A stretch of DNA of 64,000 nucleotides from Rhizomys pruinosus (GCA_009823505.1 VZQC01012405.1:531663-595662), one strand, 5' to 3'; counted from the first letter of the stretch, positions 10,270 through 21,894 are shown. The notes: a model not told the origin generated them from the sequence alone. Program-made: numbers and translations.

Positions 10270-12800
10270 AGAGTGAAGGTCAACTTTTCTATTGATTATG
10301 CCATACTAATAAGATTAGTTTTAAAACGTGTGCATGGATCCTGGATATATTCAACCTCACTGCCGAAGTGTATACTCCACACTTTTGACCATTTATTTTA
10401 GAAAAGCTTTATTGTTTTGAATAGAAATTTTTAATATTACTTCATATCCTGCTACCAAAATGTGTATTTTCCTACAAATATACCATACACACCTAAACAT
10501 TTAGACTATACTATAGTCAGTTATATTGCCTTCCTAGCCAAACAATATTACCTAACTTTTTCACAACAGCATGCTTTTGAAAGACATTAGGTCTCTAAAT
10601 GACAGCTAAATTGCAAGATCTTTCTCCTGTAGACGTCTAGTCAAAGGCACCATGGTGATGCAGTTTCTGTGTTCATTTGTATTTTATGGAAGTAGAGTTC
10701 AAATGTATTTTCAGGAAGACTGTGAGCGAATTGCCTCCTCTGAGCTGTCGTTGTTACTTCAAACTGTTAGGTGGATTGGAGGCCAGAGTAGATAACCTCA
10801 AAGGTTTTGCTCCTCCAACTTTTCAGATTGTTTAAGGCTCATCTAAACTCTTTCTGGTAAGGCTTTGCACCAACAAGAAATACTGCTGCTTGCTACCTTC
10901 ATCCTTTGTTTCTTAAATAGCAAGTTACTTCCTGAGATGACTTCGAAGACTTAGTGGTGTTTTACTTTATGTTGTCCTCTGTCCTAGGATCCTTTTAAGC
11001 AGATGCAGTAAAGAAGGAAGCAGAGGCCATGCAAGGTTAAGTGATTCTTTGGAGTCCTAAGTGAACCCTGTAAGACCAAAGGCATATTCAGGGCAGTGGA
11101 AGGCAGGGCTCAAGATCCTGTCACTTTTAATCATTTTTCCATTAGTATGATCTTGCCTTTGAGTGTGTGAGATTCTCTCAAATTCAGCTTTGTGTCTGAC
11201 CTGTCAAGTACTGTGCTGGATGTGACATGTAAATGGACACTTGATATATATGGGGAATATTTCCTTTCCTGGGAGAAGTTATGGAATTTTGATTTTTAAC
11301 CATTGGAATACTGATTATTCTCAATTTCCTGTTGTGTTGCCCTGTCTCCCACACCAAAACCTAAATTCTTCCACATATAGTAAAACCTATCAAAGGAATA
11401 ATGGGTTTTACGTGACATTTTATATTAATGACAGCTAAAATTTTGAATGCAGAATTGAATTTCAATCTTGAACCATTTTTGTAATTTCTTTGTCCTTCTG
11501 CCGGAGGCTGACAATGAATACAGCTACTTTTGCCACTGATATGAATACTGATGGTGTTAATAGGATTTCACTAAGAATGTGGCTGAGGACCTCTGTGCAT
11601 TGTAATATTTAGTCTTCACAACACAATAGTGGGGCAGGTCTTTTTATTGCCATTTTACTCTACCTAGGAGACACTGAGTACCCTGTTCTAAGTCACTCCA
11701 CCAGTCGTGCTGGGCAAGAGGAGGGCTAATGATCATGGTGAGTACTGGATTATCAGCCTCCACAAACAGCAGTCATTACAATGATGATGATAATGCCAGA
11801 GTGCTTGTGGTGCACAACACAGCAAGTACACAGCATCTCAGCATGTGTGCACTTATGAGGTCAGTTCCCTTCCTGAGAGCAAAGACAGCATGAAAGCCAG
11901 CCATGTCTATTTGATGGGAGGGGCAACTTAAGGGCTGCGTTAGATGTGGAAAGCGATGAGAACTGTTCTTTTGAGAATAGACCTTTCAACAATTCCACTA
12001 TGCAGCTGTGTAAACATAGGGAATGGGAAATAGACACTGAGATACACTTCTTCAATTTACCTAATGTATGTTTTGATGTGCTGTATGTATGAATATGACA
12101 GAACCGAATGAAGATTTCTTCCTTGCTCTTCCCCTAAGAGAAATCTGTTGCTCTTTGTTGTTCAGCCTCTGGGCCGCGTGTACCATCCCACAATGTTTCG
12201 GAGGAGAGCTGCCAGAGAGAATAATAACAGCAGCGGTGCTATATGCTGACACGAAGGACAGGAACACACAGCCTAGACTTGGCTGCTTGCCTTTTGTTGA
12301 GGCATCAGGCAGCTAGCCTTACCGAAGCCTCTCTGAGACACCTGCTTACTCTAGCACTACTTAACTCCGTATGGAAGATTGCTGTGCTACTTCAGGCCTT
12401 TTCTCTATTAAATGTCATTTCTCTATTAAATGTCACCTCTCACTTGTCTGCTCCTGGGACTAAAGGGACAGGGAGGAGGACATAGCAGGGAACTTGAGGT
12501 CTATTGTCCCTAACACCAGTGTGCTTCAGGCCAGTTCCAAACCAAACCCCTGGCTGCTCATAAGGCAGCAGGAATCTAGATCATCCTGATTTCCTGATGC
12601 TCCAGGCAGGTTGGAATGTAGATGTTGCCAAAGGGTGCTAACAAAAGTAGCTGTCATTTCAGTGTAGTGTGTTTTACTGTATTGCAAACCAACCCCTACT
12701 ATAATAAATGAATATAAACAATATGATAGTATACAAATAGAATGTTTGTGGTATTTATTAAAAACTGACATTGTTATCTAGACATGGTCCATTTTTCCAA
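10270..12800. other. Mostly unique intergenic DNA
   Basis: No gene supported. Contains one MIR remnant (11605-11730). Short open frames at 12061-12485 lack any recognisable domain. Confidence 0.5.
11605..11730 (+). mobile_element. MIR remnant
   Basis: 'tagtcttcacaacacaatag', 'tttttattgccattttactc' and 'ctaagtcactccaccagtcg' follow the order of the MIR core and 3' half. Confidence 0.6.
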
Positions 12801-12810
12801 AACTAAAGAA

Positions 12811-12980
12811 TATAGCCAAGCACAGTGACACAAGCCTTTAATCCCAGCACGGAGGAGACAGAGACAGGTAGATCTCTGTGAGATTCTGTTCAGTCTGGTT
12901 TATATAGCAAGTTCCAGGTCAGCTGGGACTGACTATATGGAGAAACTGTTTCAAAAACACAAATACAAACAAAAACAAAA
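12811..12980 (+). mobile_element. B1 SINE, diverged
   Basis: agccaagcacagtgacacaa, gcctttaatcccagcac and gagacagagacaggtagatc, with an A-rich (caaaaacaaaacc) tail. Confidence 0.85.
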
Positions 12981-13259
12981 CCATTGAGGCCATGTTTCAG
13001 ATGGTATGGACACATCAAGATTATAAGATCAGGTTGTCTGGTAAATGTTTTGTTGTTCAGTCTTCGGAGCATGTCTCTAGGTATGTGTAGTCACATTCAA
13101 AATGTACTATTATAGTAATAATTGTATGATGTTGGGATGTGAATCACTGACTTCCTCTTCCTGTTTTTAACCAGGAGGCTCTGTCCTGATATCAATGCAA
13201 ACTTTTAAACTTATGCTAATTTCTTAGGCATCATCAGTTCATTTTCCAAAAGTAAAAAT

Positions 13260-13376
13260 GTACCCCTTTAATCCCAGCACTCAAGAGGCAGAGGCAGGTG
13301 GATGTCTGTGAGTTTGAGGCTACCCTTGTCTATAGTTAGTTTCAATGTACAGAGAAAATCTGTCTCAAAAAATGTT
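13260..13376 (+). mobile_element. B1 SINE, 5'-truncated
   Basis: cctttaatcccagcactca through gaggcagaggcaggtggatg to ctgtctcaaaaaat. The first ~20 bases are missing. Confidence 0.85.
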
Positions 13377-13378
13377 CA

Positions 13379-13520
13379 TGCCGACTAGACTCCAGTAGAT
13401 GAACTTGCACCAAGGGACATTTGGGTACAAAGTTTGACTTAACATATGTGACAGAATGCATGAAATCCACTATGGGGAACACACAAATAAGGAGGGGACT
13501 AAATCGAACTAAGATATATT
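13379..13520 (+). mobile_element. Family B L1-type 3' fragment
   Basis: 'gactagactccagtagatga' and 'cttgcaccaagggacatttg' match the corresponding blocks of the family B copies at 14036-14346 (+) and 55786-56110 (-). Diverged. Confidence 0.45.
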
Positions 13521-13789
13521 ATATGACATAAACAAAAACTCAATACAAATTTTCACAAAAAGGAAACAAATGACAGTGAACACTAAAAGAAAATGTTAAG
13601 AGCTCCTTGTTCCTGCATGAAAGATCAGAGAACAATCTCTGCTAGCCATTTACCCAACAGATGACTAATATGAAAGAACTAAAAAGAAAATAACAACAAG
13701 TAATCCAACTAATAAAAGAGCCAACAATCTGAATAGATCCATCTTGAAAGAAACACAACTGACCAACAAATACATTAAAAAATGTTCAG

Positions 13790-14028
13790 GGGCTGGAGGG
13801 ATGGCCTAGCAGTTAAGAGCGCTGACTGCTCTTGCAGAGGACCCGGGTTCGATCCCCAGCACCCCCACATGGTGGCTGAGAACCGTAACTCCAATTCCAG
13901 GAGAACTCCAGTTCCAGAGGAATCTGACACCCTCTTCTGACCTCCGCGGCATTGCACGACATGGTGCACAGACCTACATGCAGACAGTACATTGATACAC
14001 ATAATAAATAAATAAAATAAAACAAAAC
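13790..14028 (+). mobile_element. Young B2 SINE with 17-bp internal duplication
   Basis: Opens ggggctggagggatggccta and has a GGTTCGATCC B box. A 7-bp TSD-like TGTTCAG (13783-13789, 14029-14035) flanks it. It sits at the 5' junction of the family B element inside L1. Confidence 0.95.
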
Positions 14029-14035
14029 TGTTCAG

Positions 14036-14346
14036 ACATGGGACCCATGCCAACAGGGACAAGGTCTCAAAGTGGAGCCAGAGAAATGGGTGGGGGATTG
14101 ACCCTGGACTGAGACTCTATGAGACTGAGTACTGTTGGATGAGGAAAAATATGCCTTACCTAGGATTCCTAGATATGCTGATTAGACTCCAGTGGATCCA
14201 TTTGCACTGAAAGATGTCTGAGTTTGGGAACTCGACTGGATAGGGCTTAGCTTGGATATTGAAATTCATGATTTCTGATGAGGGTTTGGGCATGAAGGGG
14301 ACAGGGTTTGGTTGGGAACTATTGTATGAGTTGTATAAATGCCTAG
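14036..14346 (+). mobile_element. Family B L1-type 3'-end element nested in L1 ORF2
   Basis: Matches 55786-56110 (reverse) throughout (ggtctcaaagtggagc, cctagatatgctga, ggatagggcttagcttggat, gtatgagttgta.aaatgc). The host sequence AAAAAATGT(T/C)CAG occurs on both sides (13777-13789 and about 14350-14362), consistent with a TSD. Confidence 0.7.
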
Positions 14347-14547
14347 TGAAAAAAATGTCCAGCTACTTGGGCAATTGGAGACACACAAATTAAAGCTACA
14401 TTGAGAAGCCAATCAGTCCGAGTTGGAATGGCTATTATCAATAAATTAATGAATAAACAATAAATGCTTGCGTAGGTGCGGGGGCGGGGGATGAGCACTT
14501 GTATACTGTGGGCATGGAAACCAGTTTATTCATCATAGAAAATAGTT

Positions 14548-14778
14548 GGGCTGGAGAGATGGCTCAGAGGTCAAGAGCACTGACTACTCTCGCAAAAGAC
14601 CCTGATTCCTAGCACCCACATGGTAGCTAACAACCTTCTGTGACTCCTGTTCCAGGGGATCTTATGCCCTTTTCTGACCTCTGTGGGCATTGCATGATAC
14701 TGACGCACCTAACTGCATGCAGGCAGTCCGCTCATGCACATAAAATAAAAATAATAAAAAATTTTTTTAAAAAGAAAA
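14548..14778 (+). mobile_element. Older B2 SINE (no 17-bp duplication)
   Basis: gggctggagagatggctcag, gcacccacatggtagct and ataaaaataataaaaa tail. Diverged from the young copies. Confidence 0.9.
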
Positions 14779-14952
14779 CATGGAGCTTCCTCATGAAAGT
14801 AAAAATATAACTACCACTGATGGATACATACCAGATGGCATCAACACACATACAGATACCTATACATTCATTGTTGCTGCTGCCTTGTTCACAACAGCCA
14901 GGCTATGAAATAAACCTAGGTGCCTATCAACAAATGAATGGATAAGGAACAT

Positions 14953-14953
<1 letters not shown>

Positions 14954-14992
<39 letters not shown>
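14954..14992. repeat. (AC)n microsatellite
   Basis: About 19 AC units inside the L1 ORF2 remnant, at a position where L1 ORF2 reads gtacatatacacaatgg. Confidence 0.9.
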
Positions 14993-14995
<3 letters not shown>

Positions 14996-15028
14996 GTCTT
15001 ACTTAGTCACAAAGAATAAGTCATTTTC

Positions 15029-15273
15029 TTTTTTTAAATTTTATTTATTTATTTATGTGTATGAATGTACTGTCTACATGTAGGTCTGTGTGCCCATGTC
15101 GTGCAATGCCGCGGAGGTCAGAAGAGGGTGTCGGATTCCCCTGGAACTGGAGTTCTCCTGGAATTGGAGTTACAGATGGTTCTCAGCCGCCAGGTGGGTG
15201 CTGGGGATCGAACCTGGGTCCTCTACAAGAGCAGTCTGTGCTCTTAACCGCTAAGCCATCTCTCCAGCCCCAA
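15029..15273 (-). mobile_element. Young B2 SINE with 17-bp internal duplication
   Basis: Perfect 14-bp TSD AATAAGTCATTTTC at 15015-15028 and 15274-15287. The head is gccatctctccagcccc on the - strand. Confidence 0.95.
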
Positions 15274-15904
15274 AATAAGTCATTTTCAAGAAAATGTATG
15301 GAACTAGAGGTCATTATGTTAAGCAAAACAAGTCAGACTCAAAAAGGCAAGTGACACATGTGTTCTGTCATATGTGGAATCTAGATAAAACATTTAATTT
15401 AGTAAAAGATAATTTGAAAGTAGATGGAATATTGGGGGAGAGTAAGCAGACTGGGGAGAGAGGAGTAAGGGGGGGGAGACTAAGAGAAGGTGGCTGGAGT
15501 CTCGATTGGAGTAAGATGCCAAACATTCATATATGGATACAGCACTGAAAATCACCAATATGTGCAATTACTAATAATCATAGTTGAAAAATGAATGGCT
15601 TCTCTGGAAGCAGCCTAACATATGAAACAAAGACCAATGAGCAAACCCGTCAATTTTGAATAGGGAGTATTTTCTGTGAAATTAATAAAATCATTTAGTT
15701 TTGCAATTTAAATTAATATTAGAAACTCTTTAAATTGACTTGGTTGTTAAAAATGGGTGATCTCGAAATCCTAAATTTCTTATCAGCTCTCTTCCCCATC
15801 CCTAGTCTAGAATACATAATGAACAGAATATTTTCATACCCTTCTCTGCAGCAGCTGTGATAGTGTCCTGATCTACTCCACAAATTAAGTCAAAGGCTGA
15901 GGAA

Positions 15905-15955
15905 AAGGATGTGGCTCAGTGGTAAGGTGCTTGGTGAACATTCTTGGGGGTTTCC
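15905..15955 (+). mobile_element. Possible ID-like remnant
   Basis: 'gatgtggctcagtggtaagg' resembles the ID 5' domain. Short and diverged. Confidence 0.3.
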
Positions 15956-16305
15956 ATTACTGTGGCATCTGTAGGAAAGAGACAGGTGGATAAGAAGTCC
16001 TAGTCATCCTTAGCTATGTAGAAAGTTGGAAATCAGCTTAGGAAACACAAGGCCCTGCCTTAACAGCAACAAAGATTGAATATTAGCATGGTTTCTTATC
16101 AATCCAAACCAGTACTTAAGTCATCATAGACTCGGGTACACTCTTTTCCTTGACCTGGTGGCAATGGAATGTGTATTTTGTTGTAATGGTGAATAATGAC
16201 TACAAACTAAACTCAATTCACTATAATTCACAATCTTAAATTCACTATAATTCACACTTAAATTTTCGGCTGTTTTCAGACACATGCCTATTCTGATAGT
16301 TTAGG

Positions 16306-16319
16306 ACACTAGATGGCGA
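16306..16319 (+). promoter_or_regulatory. CTCF-like motif
   Basis: ACACTAGATGGCGA closely resembles the CTCF core CCASYAGRKGGCR, with one departure at the first C. It lies about 1.1 kb upstream of the CpG-rich zone. Binding is inferred from the motif only. A weaker match (CTAGATGGCAG) occurs near 20369 inside the intron. Confidence 0.35.
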
Positions 16320-17011
16320 TATAAGCGCATCACATAATAAACATTTCCTTAATTGGTCCAGCATTCAGATTCTGCAGATGAAGGCCAAAACGGGTTAATG
16401 CATTAAAAAAACCAAAGTCACATATAATCGGGTGTTGGAGAGTTAGCTAATACTCTGAATGTATTCAGTAATCCAATGGTTATTGGAAGAAAGAATTATT
16501 AAAAAAGAAATTAGTTTACTGTCAAGAGATCTTCAAGGTAATTCCTGGGACAAAAGTTTAAAATGAACATGTATCTAATTGCATGTGTCTAATTTCTATG
16601 TTCCCTCCATTTTTGGTTTTCGATCTTTTAATTAGAAGTTGTTTGGGACAGTGTGTGCCTCGCCTATATTGTTCATTGATGGGGTAGTACATTGCTATCA
16701 AAATGTGAGCTCTAGAACCCTGGAGTTTTAAGGGGAATTGGCAGACTTACTGTAAGCCATTGGCTGGGCCATTATTGACTGGCAGGCTCAACTGGAAGCA
16801 CTTTGTTAGTGGATTAGGTTGCCCTGGAAATGCCTTCCTGAAACTCTAATGATGCACTTAAGAGAGCCCTCTGGGACAGGAGTAAAATATCTCTTAGCAG
16901 GCGTGTCTTCCACCAGAGTACTCTTGGGGTGGGTTGGGAGGGGCCAACACATCGGAAGAGATGCTCAGTAAAGAAGCAGCCCCAGAAAAGGTTGCAGGTA
17001 GCAGATTCTTA

Positions 17012-17020
17012 CAGGTAAGT
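17012..17020 (+). promoter_or_regulatory. Perfect-consensus splice donor CAG|GTAAGT; candidate alternative first exon upstream
   Basis: CAG|GTAAGT (GT at 17015-17016) matches the U1-complementary consensus at all nine positions. It would end an exon lying at about 16.9-17.014 kb, upstream of the CpG zone, that could splice to 18738. No independent evidence of transcription. Confidence 0.3.
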
Positions 17021-17092
17021 CAAGATAGTGACTTACTGCTGTCAACTATGAGCTTTCTATGGCTGCTTCACTAATCATTTTGAGAGATCATC

Positions 17093-17176
17093 AATCCTCT
17101 CTTTCTCTCTCTCACTCTCTCTCACTGTGTGTGTGTGTGTGTGTGTGTGTGTGGTCTGTGTCTGTGTGTGTGTGTG
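17093..17176. repeat. (TC)n-(TG)n compound microsatellite
   Basis: A TC-rich run followed by (TG)n at 17126-17153 and tctgtg units to 17176, about 270 bp 5' of the CpG-rich zone. Confidence 0.9.
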
Positions 17177-17439
17177 AATGGTAGTAGCTGAAGGGATGAA
17201 GGGAAAAAAGGGCATTAGAGTGAATATGACTTTAATAAAAGGGATTTTAAAACACTTGTAACTTGAACATTGGTAGGATTAAGGGGCAATGGTTTAGAGG
17301 GAGAAATGTGCCCTTCAGCAGAAATTCAGTGCATGTGAGAAGGGTTTTTCAAATGAAAATCACTTATGTTTATCTCACTGCTGCGGTGGAGGGTTATTGC
17401 TGGTGGTGGAGTAGGGGTGGAAGCACAAACAAGGAAGAA

Positions 17440-17920
17440 AGAGCACAGAAAAGGCTGGTTCAAACTCCCGACTAGGGCCAGGACCCAGGGAAGCGCTGTG
17501 CTGCACAGCGTCCCCGCCCCGCGCCTGAGCCAGCGCCAGGCAGTCCTGTGCCCACCGAAAGCACTGCTCCGTCGTCAGTGCTGGCAACCTGTCACCGCCG
17601 AGGACGTGACTCCGAGCTGCCTCCGCTTTCTCCAAGCCATATTCCTTTAAGATGATGTAATAGTCATTTCCCTGGATGGTTTCTTGCCTGCACTGCTGAA
17701 ACAACAGCATCCGAACTGCACTGGGAACTGTGGAACCACCGGCTCAGAGCCGGAACCTGAGCCCCCCACAGGGCGTCTTGGCTGTGGCCCTGGCTCCCTC
17801 CCGCTCCCACCTGGCAGGGAACATGGGAGTCCCTTTGCCCTTGCCGGCAGGTGGGGTGGCTACCGGGACCCCAGCTGGGCGCATCTGTCTATCTTTCTGC
17901 CTCTGGGCTTTCTGAAAGCC
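17440..17920 (+). promoter_or_regulatory. CpG-rich putative Kctd16 promoter
   Basis: This is the only CpG-dense, GC-rich stretch of the window. CpGs are especially frequent at 17465-17630, with a GC-box-like CCCCGCCCCG at 17512-17521, in an otherwise AT-rich, CpG-depleted region. It lies 1.2-1.6 kb upstream of the Kctd16 ATG. No convincing TATA box was seen, consistent with a CpG-island promoter with dispersed starts. Confidence 0.55.
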
Positions 17921-18123
17921 TTCTAAGTCCTGGTACCTCTCTCTGGCAACTCTCCTAGGTGTTCAGGATTTCTTCTAAAGGTTTGGGTTTGATTTTTTGT
18001 TTTATTGTTTCCTGCCAAAGCTTTGGTTGAGTATTTTTCTCTGCTTTACTTCTTCAACTCAGTCTCCAGATCACGGTTTAACTTTTTTTGTGTGACTTGT
18101 TTTAACTTGAGATTGAGAGACAA

Positions 18124-18124
<1 letters not shown>

Positions 18125-18167
<43 letters not shown>

Positions 18168-18173
18168 ACACAC
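18125..18173. repeat. (AC)n microsatellite
   Basis: About 23 AC units with one interruption, inside the predicted first-exon region. Confidence 0.95.
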
Positions 18174-18364
18174 TCTTCTATATAAGTACATGCGTGTGGA
18201 GTTATTATTTTCAGAGAGCTCATCTCTCTGGCACTTTTTGTTAATGCCTCTGTCCTGTACCTGCTTGGGATTTGACAAGATCCAGGCTCCCTGTGGCTGT
18301 GGTTTCTGATTGCTCTGCAAAGGGTTATTTCTTCACAAGAACTGGGTCTCCAGCACTCACTAAG

Positions 18365-18639
18365 GTAAGCACCAAGACTTTCTGCATTTTCTTTCCTGCT
18401 GAAAAAAAAAAAAAAGATTGGTCTCCTTTTTAGAAGTTGAAAACTGTCTAATCCTTTAAAATTCTGATTTACAAATAGAATTGTTTTCAACACCAATTGC
18501 TGGAGACAGAGGCTAAAGGATAAACCTATGGACACAAAATAGCATGAGAAAAGCCCCAGTTTAGTTAAGGAGTGGTTAAAATCAGTAGTTCTAGTCTGCT
18601 TATGTAAAATAATCTTTCTTTTCCTCCCTGTCTTTTCTC

Positions 18640-18679
<40 letters not shown>

Positions 18680-18737
18680 CTCTCATTTTCTGACTCATTC
18701 TGGATTTGTGGAAATAATTTTTTCTCTTTTCCCTCAG
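18365..18737 (+). other. Kctd16: Predicted 5'-UTR intron of Kctd16 (373 bp)
   Basis: The donor AAG|GTAAGC at 18362-18370 and the acceptor TTTCCCTCAG|A at 18737 are both strong. The polypyrimidine tract includes a (TC)n microsatellite (18643-18676) whose length could affect acceptor strength. There is no transcript evidence in the window. Confidence 0.55.
18643..18676. repeat. (TC)n microsatellite in the polypyrimidine tract
   Basis: 17 TC units, ending about 60 bases before the predicted splice acceptor at 18737. Confidence 0.9.
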
Positions 18738-18749
18738 ATGGACCTCTGA
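18738..18749 (+). promoter_or_regulatory. Minimal uORF 1 at the exon start (Met-Asp-Leu-stop)
   Basis: ATG GAC CTC TGA starts at the first base after the predicted acceptor. When joined to the predicted upstream exon ending AAG, the ATG gains A at -3 and has G at +4, a strong initiation context. In unspliced RNA position -3 is C. Such a minimal uORF would be expected to reduce main-ORF initiation, but that is inference. Confidence 0.45.
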
Positions 18750-18797
18750 GTAACTGGGAACTTGGCCTTCTTGCCTCCGGGGCCTAAGGAAGATCAA

Positions 18798-18812
18798 ATG
18801 TGCACAAGCTGA
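18798..18812 (+). promoter_or_regulatory. uORF 2 (4 codons) in the Kctd16 leader
   Basis: ATG TGC ACA AGC TGA, in a weak context (C at -3, T at +4). It is probably leaky. Confidence 0.35.
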
Positions 18813-18989
18813 TTATTATAGTCTGTGAAGTAATAGCTCACGAGCAGCCAGCATTAAACTTCTTGTCCAGCAGTGCTTCACCTGTGGACTCTCCTAAAAT
18901 TTGCTTTGTTGGGGAAGTGGGAAAAAAAGAGGCTAAACAGAAGTCTTTTTAAAAACAAGTTAGTGTCCTTTCCCCTTCCTTATAAGTTG

Positions 18990-19031
18990 ATGCCAAGAGA
19001 AGGCTGTGACTCCACCGGATTGCATCTTTAA
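18990..19031 (+). promoter_or_regulatory. uORF 3 (13 codons) in the Kctd16 leader
   Basis: ATG at 18990, stop TAA at 19029-19031, 28 bases before the main ATG. Context is weak (T at -3, C at +4). It is in a different frame from the CDS and does not overlap it. Confidence 0.35.
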
Positions 19032-19041
19032 GTACAAATAG

Positions 19042-20001
<960 letters not shown>

Positions 20002-20007
20002 TAACTT

Positions 20008-21660
20008 ATAGCTAGGGTACTAGAAGCCGAAGACAAGTTTTACCCATTTTTCCAGTGATGTAGCAGGATATTCAAAGACTTAAAAAAATCACAAAATGAA
20101 AATGATATTGGTATAGTTAATATATTGAATGAAAACAAGCATATGTGTCTTTTTTTCTTTGGATAGTGAATTGTGAGGTAAGGCTGCTGATTACAACTTG
20201 GCTGTTGGTTCACAGTTTGGAGTTTTGCAGAGTCAGAATGGATGGAAGACTACTGACAATCCTTTCAGCTGAATTCTAGGGGTCTGTTAGGCTAATTGCT
20301 GAAGCCTTGCTTTTATCAGTGACTTTCCAAGTACAAATGGATGTTACATGGAGTGATGTGGTCTGGGCTAGATGGCAGTACAGACTGCTGAAAGGCCCCC
20401 TTTTCCCCCCCTAGGTATGAAACTCACTTTCATAGGCTTTGCAAATCTGTTGTTTGATTCTTTAGTATTTTGTACTGAACCTGGAGTTGTATTACAGACT
20501 TAATTAAGCTGAACTTTGCTTAAGAGCCATCTAAAAGGAATGAGATCCATGAGAATTGTCAATCACATGCAAACACTCCAGAGAGCTGAGGTGATAGAAT
20601 TACTGACATACAAAGAAACCAGAATTGGGGGAAAAGAAATGATTGTACTGGTGCCTTTTAAGAAGAGGTTCATCAAAGTTCATCAGTTCATTTGCTTAAA
20701 TGAAGATATATGATGTAGAGTGCCTTGTTTTATGAAATGATATTATCCTAAACTGCAAGCCATTGATCTCTGGAAGAAGAACAGTAAATCAGCCTATACT
20801 GTTTGGTTCTTGATTTAAATGGTGATTTTTCCAACTGGTTTGAAAGTTGAGTGAATTCCGTAAGGAATATGTTTCCAATGTTAGCATTCAATTACCACTT
20901 TCCATATTTTAAGGTGAATTCAGGCCTCAGGATTAAAGATCTAAATTGTTTAAATATGAAAGTAAGAAGGAGCTTTTTGGACCAAGCTTTTGCCTATTCT
21001 TTGCGTTTATTCTGGAGCTGATGCAGGAAAGGCTAGCAGCAAACCAGCAGGCAGCAGGGTTGTGCTGAACTGGGTTACCACATGTCTATTCAGAAGTGAG
21101 GACATGTGCATTGCATAGACAAGACAGCCCATGAAGAAAAACTGAATCAGTTCTCGGAGTGTACTTATATAGAATAACACACATTGTTTGGTCCAGTGAC
21201 TCCCACCTGTGGTCTTTATAATCTACATCTTCCTGTAGGCCAGAGTTTAACCACTCATACCTGCTTTTACTCTATCTGGCAAAGTTCCCATAAGAACAGA
21301 GAAAAGGTTATTTAACCCCTATAGAGGAAGTGGTATATCTGTGATTCTGTGGAGAATGTACCTTCTCCAAACTTTTTGTGGAAATGCATTTTAAAGATAG
21401 TTCAAAAGTCGGCTTGTCTATTCAATGCATTCTCCAATTTCTAATACTTGAAAACATATATTTAAAGAAGCTTTGGCCAAGTAGGTGAAAACATACCCCC
21501 AAATGAACCACACTAGACTTCAATCACTTGTCCATCTAAGTAAGCATTTGCCTACTAGTTCAATAGCATTTCTGTTTCATCAGGGCTCACCTGTCTGACC
21601 CTATGTCTTCTTTAGAATGCTCTGGAAAGGCGCTGTTTTCCTTATCATAGAATTGCTTTC
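20008..21660. other. Unique intronic DNA
   Basis: No repeat recognised apart from a short C-run (20397-20413). A weak CTCF-like CTAGATGGCAG lies near 20369. No coding support. Confidence 0.5.
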
Positions 21661-21667
21661 TTTTTTT

Positions 21668-21860
21668 CCATTAATTTTATTTATTTATTCAATTGTTATT
21701 AAACTTTTTTCCATAAATCATACATCATTTCTCAATCAAATGTAGAGTTACTTCCCTTTCCATGCCCCCCACCCCACCTGAGTCCCTGCACTCTACCATA
21801 CATGGCTTGCATCTTTTTCTGAGTCTTTACAGAGTTTTTTTTTCCAGTTCTTTTTTTGTT
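21668..21860 (-). mobile_element. L1-type 3' end (family B-like)
   Basis: On the - strand: gatgcaagccatgtatggta, ctcaggtggggtggggggca, tggaaagggaagtaactc and tttgattgagaaatgatg. The same order is seen at 7713-8038. A G-rich tract is followed by an A/T-rich tail. Confidence 0.6.
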
Positions 21861-21894
21861 GTTCTCTCTAACTTGTATTGTTTCAATATATATG

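Larger units (their letters stand above)
13620..15420 (+). mobile_element. LINE-1 ORF2 3' portion (degenerate), dissected by later insertions
   Basis: Blocks in L1 ORF2 order: gaccaacaaatacattaaaa (13761), ttggagacacacaaattaaa (14375 on), gaatggctattatcaataaa, ttgctgctgccttgttcaca (14873), aacaaatgaatggataagga (14929), atggaactagaggtcattat (15298) and cacatgtgttctgtcatatg. It is not an open frame. Interrupted by a family B element with a B2, an older B2, a (CA)n and another B2. The likely L1 3' UTR with a G-rich tract continues to about 15560. Confidence 0.85.
15600..17090. other. Unique upstream flank of Kctd16
   Basis: Nearly repeat-free for 1.4 kb before the promoter. Holds the CTCF-like motif and the perfect splice donor. 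A candidate regulatory region, by position only. Confidence 0.4.
17440..18364 (+). other. Kctd16: Probable Kctd16 non-coding first exon region (3' end at 18364; 5' end unknown)
   Basis: The region between the CpG-rich zone and the predicted donor at 18364/18365. The transcription start cannot be placed; it could be anywhere from about 17.4 to 18.3 kb. A (CA)n tract at 18125-18173 lies inside and would be transcribed if the start is upstream of it. Open frames here (for example 17375-17710 on the - strand) have no recognisable domain. Confidence 0.45.

Noticed and set aside
13850..13870. tRNA-gene-like B box sequences
   Set aside because: They are the tRNA-derived Pol III promoter of B2 SINEs, not functional tRNA genes; no cloverleaf fold seen.
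15055..15354. Recurrent ORFs of the MYCLHVGLC/RSEEG type across several loci
   Set aside because: The same B2 SINE translated repeatedly; B2 is a Pol III non-coding SINE.
17375..17710. 111-codon - strand frame in the CpG-rich zone
   Set aside because: GC-rich sequence lengthens chance frames; no domain recognised.
18071..18535. 154-codon - strand frame
   Set aside because: Spans a (CA)n tract and the predicted intron; an artefact.
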